The position numbers were made by a program, and so were the translations under genes. DNA of 8,828 nucleotides from CAJBLF01 sp964494005 (GTDB taxonomy: Bacteria; Patescibacteriota; Gracilibacteria; Absconditabacterales; Absconditicoccaceae), in the NCBI GenBank assembly GCA_964494005.1, contig CAZBQE010000040.1:1-8828 (forward strand), read 5' to 3'. Positions 1 through 7,054 of this stretch are shown here, piece after piece (position 1 is the first letter of the stretch; each line of letters opens with the position of its first letter). Under the pieces are notes generated by a model that had not been told where the DNA came from, searched no databases, and worked only from the letters and a program-made list of their open reading frames with translations.

Positions 1-23
1 CAAAAACTAACGAAAAAACTCTA

Positions 24-170
24 GCCAGATGCAGTACTCAGGATGAATATTTTATGTACACATGACCTACCAACTCGACTCCGTCCCACCTGTGGCGGGT
101 CCCACTTCGTCTCGTTCTACTTTACTTCTTTATCTATGAATTGCTTACTATCTCGTGGCGTGCATCTGGC
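24..170. repeat. Intergenic element with 10-bp inverted ends, possible structured RNA
   Basis: GCCAGATGCA at 24-33 is the exact reverse complement of TGCATCTGGC at 161-170. The 147-bp segment they enclose is clearly richer in G and C than the surrounding T-rich DNA. Inside it, 85-99 can form a small stem (CCC/GGG, one A-C mismatch, then CC/GG). A run of T follows the right end on the plus strand (from 182), and a run of A precedes the left end (15-18), which reads as T on the minus strand. The closed structure could therefore end transcription in either direction. The left end shares 12 of 13 bases with a second non-coding island at 6629-6641, so it may belong to an interspersed family. It could equally be a structured RNA, a bidirectional terminator or a small non-autonomous mobile element. 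No open frame of interest lies in it. Confidence 0.45.
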
Positions 171-438
171 GTTGTAATAAAGTTTTTTTATTTTTTCTTT
201 ATAAAAAATTAGTAGATAAGCTAGTTCTCTACTAATATTTTCTTTTATTTTAGCTATACAAAATCTTTAATTACCCCCTTTTTTCTAAGAAATTTATTTC
301 TCACTTTATCCTTTAGATTGGTTTTTTATCTTATATCTATTTGAAAATATAAGTCAACTATTTTTTCATCTTTATTTTTTTGTCAAATTTTCTTTCGTGA
401 TTTTTGACTGTTTTTTGGTCTTTTTGATTGGTTTAGAG
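171..438. other. T-rich non-coding stretch
   Basis: This stretch is strongly T-rich on the plus strand, with several runs of five or more T. I see no open frame with protein-like composition, no tRNA-like fold and no strong hairpin. It serves as the upstream region of the operon that starts at 477. The minus-strand open frame crossing its end is a low-complexity shadow made of Lys, Gln, Asn and Ile codons from the T-rich sequence. Confidence 0.5.
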
Positions 439-444
439 TATAAT
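415..444 (+). promoter_or_regulatory. Probable promoter of the four-gene operon
   Basis: A perfect -10 hexamer TATAAT lies at 439-444, 32 bp before the ATG at 477. The best -35 at acceptable spacing is TTGGTC at 415-420 (18-bp spacer), which matches the consensus only in its first three bases. TTGACT (404-409) and TTGATT (424-429) look better, but their spacers are 29 and 9 bp. The -10 call is reasonable and the -35 is weak. Transcription would start near 451, leaving a leader of about 25 nt. Confidence 0.45.
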
Positions 445-476
445 GAATATGTATTTATTTCGTATATATTGAGTCT

Positions 477-1997
477 ATGAAAAGATATACAAATCTTACG
501 ATGATTTTGGTCAGTTTGATGCTTTTGGTTTTTTGGTTGGTTCTTTTGTTTATGGATGGAGCTTTGTCTGCTCGTTCTTTTGTACAAGAATCAGAAAAAT
601 CTCAACAAACTATTACCTCGGAAATGTCTGAAGATAGTATTTCAGCATCAGTTGAAACTATTGAGACTTCTCATACGGTTGCTCCTTTTGAAGTAATTCA
701 AGATATGGTCCAAGATGTTATGCAAGAGCCTTTGAAAAATTCGGAAAATTTTAAGGATTTGAATGTTTTGGAATATCTTTATGCGAAAAATAACAATACA
801 GATTTACTTTCGCCTATGATAGAAAAATTTTTGCAGCATTATCAGTTTGATAAGGCCAATCAGTATTTAGATGTTTTGATCGCAAAATCACAAGGATTTT
901 CTGATTTGGAGTTAGATCCACATCAAGTGATATATGCTCGTTTACATTCAGCTACTATCGGTCTGGATAGTGCTACTGCGTTGGATGATGTTTTCCTTTT
1001 GGTAAAGCAATATGTTTCTCTTGGTTTACTCACAGCAGATGATGAAATGTTTTACAAAGGGATTGTTGCTTTGTGGCGTTATGACTATGAAACCGCGACT
1101 GCTGCTTTCGGTAAAGTTACTGGTTTTCGTTACAAAGATTTCAAAAGTTCGTATGAATCTGCGTTGGCGAATTATATCAAGATCAACACTCCGCCAGTGT
1201 ATTATAGAGATGCTTTGGTTGCGTTGACCTTGCTCAAAAACGGATATTTTTCTTCAGCTAAGAGACTTGCGCTCCGTGCAGTCAAACAGAATCCTGGTTA
1301 TATTCTTCCCTATCAGGTACTTGCATATACCAATTTCCTTATGCACAATCGAGAATCTGCCAAGGACTATTTTCTCAAACTTGCCGACTTTGATGCGGAC
1401 AATACATTTCTTTATAAATTTTTGATAGGAATTTCCTATTATCGATATGGCGATTATGAACAATCTGTCTTGTATCTCAATCAAGTGACCGATCCTAGTC
1501 TTCAGATTGATGTTCAAAGATATATGCTGCTTAGTTATATTCAATTGGAGGATATAACGAATATGATTCGTATGTGGCATTCATTACTTGGTGAGCAAGA
1601 TTTACAAGCATCGGATTTCTCGCTATTTTTTGATCAGATGTTTTTTGTCCCTTATCGTACGGGAAAACCTTTTGATTTTTATCTAGATAACCCTCAATTG
1701 GTCGATTTGTATCTTGGAAAATGTTCTACGCTTTTGAGTGGTAGTCAAGTTGATGTGTGTACTTACGGCAAGGTATGATTGCAATTAGCACAACAAAATT
1801 TATCTTCAATAGGAACAGAAATCGTTTCTTTGAGCCAAAAATATCAGCAATCTCACTTGTATCATCTTCTTGGTGATTATTATACAGAACTCAAACAAAC
1901 CTCATTAGCCAAAGATGCGTATGCCAAGGCATTGACGATCTGTGATAATCTATCAGAACAGACGATTATTCAACATAAACTCATGACTATTGATTAA
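477..1997 (+). CDS. Membrane-anchored TPR-repeat protein (code 25)
   Basis: The 506-residue protein opens with a short basic head and one hydrophobic segment (about residues 8-30), which fits a signal anchor with the rest outside the cytoplasm. Residues 31-95 are Ser/Thr/Glu-rich and probably a linker. From about 245 to 345 the sequence shows paired helices with TPR-like spacing (YFSSAKRLALRAV, then RESAKDYFLKL, then YRYGDYEQSVLYL). A further good TPR pair lies at about 460-490 (HLLGDYYTELK, LAKDAYAKAL). The single in-frame TGA at 1776-1778 (Gly434) comes before this last repeat, so the standard code would cut it off. TPRs bind other proteins, so a scaffold role for the products of the next three genes is an inference. 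The first ATG is chosen because the membrane segment follows at once. No clear Shine-Dalgarno motif precedes it. It probably heads the operon. Confidence 0.85.
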
Positions 1998-2018
1998 TAT
2001 TTTATTCTTTTATTCTGA

Positions 2019-3437
2019 ATGAAAAAGACATTCGCATACATCTTCATCGTATGATCGATATTCACCTTAGTGAATGCTTTTTCTTTTGTAGATGCAAAAT
2101 TTGTTGTAATTCAGCCAGCTAGTCTAGAAACTTGTAAACATTCCACTATTTGCGGGACTGCTCCTGATACGTTTGTTATGATGCTTGATTTCGTGAGAGA
2201 TATGCTAAATAGTATCAAGACTATAGGTACAGAATGAGAATATCTCGGTGAATATGTCAGTCCCAATCGATTTCAGGGGAATGATTTTGTTCCTCCACAA
2301 ACATCTTTGGTTGATAAAGTAGCGAGAAATACTATGCAAAAACTTACTTTTGTTGCTGCTTTGTCTGCCGTGTTTTCTGATTCTTCCGATCGATGAGGAG
2401 TCAAGGAAGTAATAGGAAATACTATTTTAGTCGCGAAGAACGAAGTATTTCTTAGAGATAATACATTAGTTGAAGAAATGGAAAGTTTACTCAATGATAA
2501 AAAATACGAACTTGGTATGGGAGGATGACGATACACTGGTATCAGTGATATTAATCTTGTTATAATGAATACTATTCTTGAGGATTATAAAAAGAAGTGA
2601 TTGTTTATTGACGATTCTTTTATTTCAAAATCGTCGACCTATTCTGATATTACTTCTGTCTTGTCCAAAATACTTTCTGCTATGAAAAATTTCTTGTATT
2701 TTGATACTACTGGTCAGTTTATTTCGATACGTGAAGAACAGGATATCAAGGTATTTTTTTCTCCAGAAGCTATAGTTTCTTTACAAAATTCTTATGATTG
2801 TGCGAGAGGTTTTTTGGATGTTTGTGACAAAAATAAAACAACATTTAAGACGATACGAAAAGATATTTCCACTAAACGAAAAATATCTCCACTTGACAAC
2901 AAAAAAGTATTTTCTGATGCAAACAAGAGATTGGTTGCGCTTTTTTTCAAGACTGATGATGAAACTATTCAAAAAGATCTTGAAGAGAGAAAATATGAGT
3001 TGTGGAGATCTACTTATGGTCAGACAGGAAGAAAAGAAGGTATTTTGTTTAATCTCATTGATCCTAATTTCACCCAAAATGAAGGCAGTCTTTGATCTCT
3101 TTTTTCAAACAATTGGAAGATTTCTTCGAAGCCGAGTGATAAGGTTACTGACTATGATGATGTTATTGTCGGCGAAGTTCCTTTGTTCGCTAATGAACAA
3201 TATGCTACGATATTGAAATCTTCGGTAGTTGATATTTTTGATCGTCAGATTATAGATCAAGAACTTGTAGGATATGTGGAAGTCAAAGATATCACTTCGG
3301 CATTTACCATTCTTGGAGATCAAATATCTACCATAAAAACTAATGTTATCTGAAATAAGGACACGGACAATACCTTAATCAAGAGTTTGGGAGAGGCTTG
3401 TGAGACACAATGTGGTAGAGGAGGACTTTGCCGATAA
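2019..3437 (+). CDS. Secreted cysteine-containing protein of unknown function (code 25)
   Basis: This gene encodes 472 residues that I do not recognise. The N-terminus (MKKTFAYIFIVGSIFTLVNA) is a typical signal peptide, and its Gly12 is encoded by TGA at 2052-2054. There are seven in-frame TGA codons: 2052, 2235, 2394, 2526, 2598, 3093 and 3351. Cysteines occur in pairs or small groups, Cys39/Cys45, Cys261/Cys269 and, at the extreme C-terminus, Cys461/Cys465/Cys471, which fits disulfides in an exported protein. The middle is helical in character with alternating charged and hydrophobic positions, and I see no catalytic motif. It starts 21 bp after the TPR gene and ends 26 bp before the next gene, so it is very likely cotranscribed. 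Under the standard code only fragments would remain, the longest about 164 codons from an internal TTG at 2601. The stop is TAA. No Shine-Dalgarno motif is seen. Confidence 0.8.
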
Positions 3438-3463
3438 TCTTTTATTTTGCCTAGGTTGCTGAT

Positions 3464-4570
3464 ATGAAAAAACTATGCATACAGATAGGAATTATCTTGA
3501 CGCTTGTGATGCTTGCATATGTTTCTCATATTCGCGTATCTGCTTTGCAAAATCCGGAGACATATCTCAATATTCTTTCTTCTGAACTTTATAATAATTC
3601 TAAGGTAAAAAATATTGATACTGAGTTGTCTTCTATTTTTTGTTCAACAGTATTGGATAGTGATGCTTTTGAATATAATGGATTCGTTTATAACGCAGAG
3701 CAATCGGCATTTGTTCAATTATTTTGTAGTAATGTATGAGTATATTCATCATATTTTGATGATAAGGATGAATATTTTGTCCGCAGTTCGTTCAAACAAT
3801 TATGATTTTCTGATCCTGATGATGATGTAGCTACTCGCGATCGTTGTATTCCTTTTTCTAGCGATTGTGATTTGTCCCAGCATATTCCTGATCTTTTTGA
3901 TGCTATCATTACAGATTATATGAATATGAAACAGGCTAATGTGTATGGATTGATTGCTAATTTTGAGGATGATAAACAGATGGAAAGTCAGATAGAAATA
4001 TTTTCTGAATCCTATTTTGGTATTGATATTTGTGATGATGAAACTGATTATCCTAAGGCTTGTCGTACAGCTTCATCGTATATAAAAAATGCTCGTAATC
4101 TTTTGAGTGATGTATCTATTTTTAACATAACAGGAATTTCGCAAACATCATTTGATTGTGCCACTACCAGATTTACTGAAAATATATTTTATTGTGGATT
4201 GTATGGTGATACTGCAACATCTTTGGATGCTTTTACCAATCTTGTTTATAACGAACTCTTCTTTTATCGTCTTTTTGTCGGGTATTATCTGCTTGAATTA
4301 CAGAAAAATCCCGGTATTTTGAGTCAAAATGTCTACAATACCAATTATTCTACTATTACCAAAAAGTTTTCTGCTAGATATCATCGATCTCAGGATGCGC
4401 TTTCTCTCAGTCTGAGAATGTTGCGTGATACTTATATGGCATATCCGTTTCATATAGGATTTTTGATGTATCAGGAACGTCTTGATGGATTCGGAAAGCT
4501 TTTGGCAAAAATAACTACTCCGATATATACTTTATATGATAAGCTGAGAAATGTTCAAAAGCCTGAATAG
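3464..4570 (+). CDS. Secreted, mostly helical protein of unknown function (code 25)
   Basis: The product has 368 residues. A signal peptide occupies about residues 1-27 (basic MKK, hydrophobic IGIILTLVMLAYV, small residues near VSA). The mature part contains many cysteines (for example Cys60, Cys88 and the pair in RCIPFSSDC), again suggesting disulfides outside the cytoplasm. Composition and spacing suggest a mostly alpha-helical fold, and no enzyme motif is visible. Two TGA codons (3737-3739, Gly92; 3803-3805, Gly114) split the frame under the standard code. The longest piece left would then begin at a TTG at 3872 with no export signal, which argues against that reading. The stop is TAG at 4568-4570. 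The 3' end overlaps the next gene by 20 bp, suggesting translational coupling. I do not recognise the family. Confidence 0.8.
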
Positions 4571-6614
4571 GACATATCTAGTATTAGCGCTTCTGCTTAT
4601 CGGAAACCTTTCCGCAGTTTTTGCTGTGGATCTTTCTCAGGCATTTTCTCAATCTGTCGAAAAAATTTCTCCTATAGCTTCTTTGTTTCAAGGTAAGGCA
4701 CAAGTAAGTAATCTTTATTCCAAAGCTCTCAAACTTGTAAAAGATACGGAAACTACTTCTATCAAATCTGCTTTCGATGGTTTACTTGATAGATACGCTA
4801 CCTGTAAGGGGATCAAACAGCAAGATATTATTAATATTTTATACTATTCAAATCAACAATTTAGGATCACTTTTTTGCAACTTATCCCAAAAAGAGTGAG
4901 TTTTCCTACGGTGCAGGATGTAGAGGAAAGTTATCAAAAATTCGCTGTATGTAAGTGATATACTGACACACTTTCTGACAAGCAGATGGCTTCTTTGAAC
5001 GCTGAACTTACTCAGCATTTCAGCGATATTTATCTCAATACATATACGATTTCTTCTCTTACTTATGATAATTTTTGATCGGATCTTTTTTGGAATGGAA
5101 CATTGGATGATAGTGATTTTGATTTGCTTTATGATATCAATCAGGTTGGTAAACTTTTGTTTGATGAATTCAAAGAGAGTCCGGAAATTCTTTTTTATAG
5201 ATTGCCTGAAGTGAGTTCTGTTGATACCTGGTGAGGTGATCTGGATATTTTGGATGATCAAAGTTCTTATCAGGTTGGTGCTGGTGGGTGATCGTATGCT
5301 CAAACTAGCGGTATTCCTTCTTCTCTACAAATTAATACTGATTCCTCTGATATAGGTGCTGGTGATGATGAGTATTTTTCATCGGTATGACGTCAGAATA
5401 TTTCTTCTTTTGAAGATAAGGAAATAGAACATTTTATTCAACAGACGAATACTCCTGATGAAGCGAATTTGCTTTCTTTTAGTTCTGCTTTGGTATTTGG
5501 TAATCAATGTCTTGATGATCAGTTATCTGGATGAGTGATCTATTTAGAAGAAAAACCAGAATTGGTTGATGCTGAGGTGTATATGAAAGCTATCAATCGC
5601 TTTATTGCTACTCCTAATATAGACGCTCTTGTTAATCAGTGATTGTTGGATGATTTTTATGAGGATGTTCTCACTCCTCCAGGAGGAAATTCTTTTGATT
5701 CTGGATATGCGTCTATGGTAGCTAATAGTTATGCTGAACAAACATTTGGTCAAGCTGCAGAGGGAACTTGTGAATATGCGTGCAACAATCTCCCTTTGGA
5801 TAAACAAGCACAATGTGAATTGGATTGTGCTACTTCTTGTATTCAATCCTGTACTACATATACAAATATGCAAGAAAAAGCATTATGTATTTCTGATTGT
5901 ACATGTTTCCTTATTTCATGACCTCATGGTAAAGGATGGGAAAAAGTAGAGGATATGTTCCGTATCAAATTTTGTAAAGTACCTGTTCAAGATGTTAGTA
6001 TTAATAGAGGAGGAAAAAAAGTATTTAGCATCCAGGCGATATTCCAGGAAATCCATGATGTTTTGAAGTGACTCAAAGATAGCGGTCAGATGGTTAAGTT
6101 TTCCAAAACTAAAGAGTTTCTTGATGGAAATATTAGCATCAACTTTGCGGACAATTTTGCTTTCAAATTACAGGTAGGATTTAAACCTGTTTTTGAGCAA
6201 CAGAGCGATACTGTCAAAAAGAAAACGCAGGAACAGATTTTGGAAGATTTCAATCAAAGCATTATCAATCTCAATACTACCAATCCTGAAGCTGATGATT
6301 ATAACAAATATGTTGTTATCGCTGATCCTGCTATAACTGAGGCATATATGGAATATGCATGATCGCTTTCTGATATTAATGCTAATATAGAAACATCAAC
6401 GACTGCGTATGCTGCAGCTACTACGAGTATTGCTACTACTCTGTTTGCTTCATTGGAAAAGCAGTATGCTAACGATACTACACTTGTCTTTGTAGATACT
6501 ATGATAGATTTTCTCAAAAATAATCAGCAATTTCGAAATAATCTTATGGAGGTTTTTGTAGATATGAGTGCTATGAGTTTAGAACTCAAAACGAGAATCA
6601 ATGATTCTAAATAA
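4551..6614 (+). CDS. Large secreted cysteine-rich protein of unknown function (code 25)
   Basis: This gene encodes 687 residues with a clear signal peptide (LVLALLLIGNLSAVFA, cleavage likely after residue 25 or 26). The ATG inside the previous gene is chosen because the signal peptide begins there. Ten in-frame TGA codons (4956, 5076, 5232, 5289, 5388, 5532, 5640, 5919, 6069, 6360) would shatter it under the standard code. Residues about 220-270 are a Gly/Ser/Asp-rich, probably flexible linker. A dense cysteine array follows at 407, 411, 422, 426, 430, 434, 446, 450 and 452, with another Cys at 475. Most are four residues apart, so they would line one face of a helix. The C-terminal third is charged and probably helical with a Thr/Ala-rich stretch. 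No enzyme motif or known domain is recognised. It is the last gene of the operon and stops at TAA 6612-6614. Confidence 0.82.
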
Positions 6615-6733
6615 AAAAATTCCGCTTGAGCCAGACGCAGTGAAGCAAAGCGAAACGCGGGCGGGGTATTGAACCACTTCTTGGGTAGAGTAGAGATACC
6701 GTCCCGACTGGTCGGGATGTTTGTATAACGTTT

Positions 6734-6798
6734 CATCTATGTCTGACGCCACGACTTACCGTTGAAGTCAATTAGGTCGTGGATGTTCAGACTAGATG
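6734..6798 (+). other. Long imperfect hairpin (19 base pairs)
   Basis: CATCTA (6734-6739) pairs with TAGATG (6793-6798). After a bulged T at 6740, GTCTGA (6741-6746) pairs with TCAGAC (6787-6792). After a 2/4-nt internal loop, CCACGAC (6749-6755) pairs with GTCGTGG (6776-6782), leaving a 20-nt apical loop. All 19 pairs are Watson-Crick. In AT-rich DNA this is unlikely to be chance and marks a structured transcript. Confidence 0.55.
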
Positions 6799-6812
6799 TG
6801 TTGTCTGTTCGT

Positions 6813-6845
6813 ATCCCTTACTTAATTACTTGGAGGGGATTTTTT
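6813..6845 (+). terminator. Rho-independent-like terminator
   Basis: ATCCCTT (6813-6819) pairs with AGGGGAT (6834-6840), including one G-T wobble, around a 14-nt loop. A T run to 6845 follows immediately. It would end transcripts of the structured island or the operon before the promoter of the next gene. The loop is larger than usual, so strength is uncertain. Confidence 0.5.
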
Positions 6846-6846
6846 C

Positions 6847-6985
6847 TAAATTAAATTAAAAAAGATAAAATCTAGTATTTCTAATTTTCTACCAAAATCA
6901 AGCATAAAATCTCAATTTCTCTCTGTTTTTTTAAAATTCTTTCTAAACCCCAGTTCTCGCCTGGATAAAAAAAGTGCCAAAATAT
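6847..6985. other. AT-rich spacer upstream of the surface-protein promoter
   Basis: This is plain AT-rich DNA with A and T runs. The only structure noted is a weak 4-bp CCAG/CTGG stem near 6950-6965. No gene is seen here. Confidence 0.4.
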
Positions 6986-7012
6986 TTGACAAATCGCGAG
7001 GGGGGGTATAAT
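6986..7012 (+). promoter_or_regulatory. Promoter with perfect -35 and -10 boxes and a G7 spacer tract
   Basis: TTGACA at 6986-6991 and TATAAT at 7007-7012 both match the sigma-70-type consensus in all six positions. The spacer is 15 bp, shorter than the usual 16-18, and ends in seven consecutive G (7000-7006) directly against the -10 box. Transcription would begin near 7019, about 35 nt before the ATG at 7055. A homopolymer at this place could change length by slippage and so tune or switch expression. Confidence 0.75.
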
Positions 7013-7015
7013 TAA

Positions 7016-7040
7016 GGTAATAAAAATAATCTTTTATACC
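7016..7040 (+). promoter_or_regulatory. Hairpin at the 5' end of the surface-protein mRNA
   Basis: GGTA (7016-7019) pairs with TACC (7037-7040), and after a bulged A, TAAAA (7021-7025) pairs with TTTTA (7032-7036), with a 6-nt loop. It sits at or just past the predicted transcription start and so could protect the mRNA end or affect translation. The bases between it and the ATG hold no Shine-Dalgarno motif. Confidence 0.35.
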
Positions 7041-7054
7041 TTTATCATTCTACT

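Larger units (their letters stand above)
6615..6846. other. GC-richer non-coding island, candidate structured RNA or long 3' UTR
   Basis: The island begins just after the stop of the cysteine-rich gene. AGCCAGACGCAGT at 6629-6641 matches the start of the element at 23-35 in 12 of 13 bases. It then carries a 6-bp hairpin (TCCCGA 6702-6707, loop CTGG, TCGGGA 6712-6717), a 19-bp long-range hairpin (6734-6798) and a terminator-like stem. No plus-strand frame looks coding. A 70-codon minus-strand frame overlaps it but is judged spurious. The parts in order fit either a small RNA or a structured 3' UTR of the operon. The strand is not proven, but the T run favours plus. Confidence 0.4.

Noticed and set aside
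60..115. A tRNA in the GC-rich part of the first island
   Set aside because: No cloverleaf with a proper acceptor stem, anticodon arm and T-loop sequence could be drawn on either strand.
404..429. TTGACT and TTGATT as -35 boxes for the operon
   Set aside because: Their distances to the TATAAT at 439 are 29 and 9 bp, outside workable spacing.
4848..5303. A 151-codon minus-strand open frame rich in Ile, Lys and Arg
   Set aside because: It is antisense to the cysteine-rich gene and exists because of that gene's codon composition. It has no signal or domain.
1776..6362. Multiple pseudogenes or sequencing errors explaining the in-frame stops
   Set aside because: Only TGA occurs in frame, never TAA or TAG, the frames never shift, and domains and signal peptides stay intact. 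Decay or errors would give mixed stops and frameshifts.
6524..6736. A minus-strand frame beginning MKRYTN, like the start of the TPR gene
   Set aside because: The shared start is only about seven residues. The frame covers the structured non-coding island and the antisense of a gene end, and composition after the start is not protein-like. Treated as coincidence.
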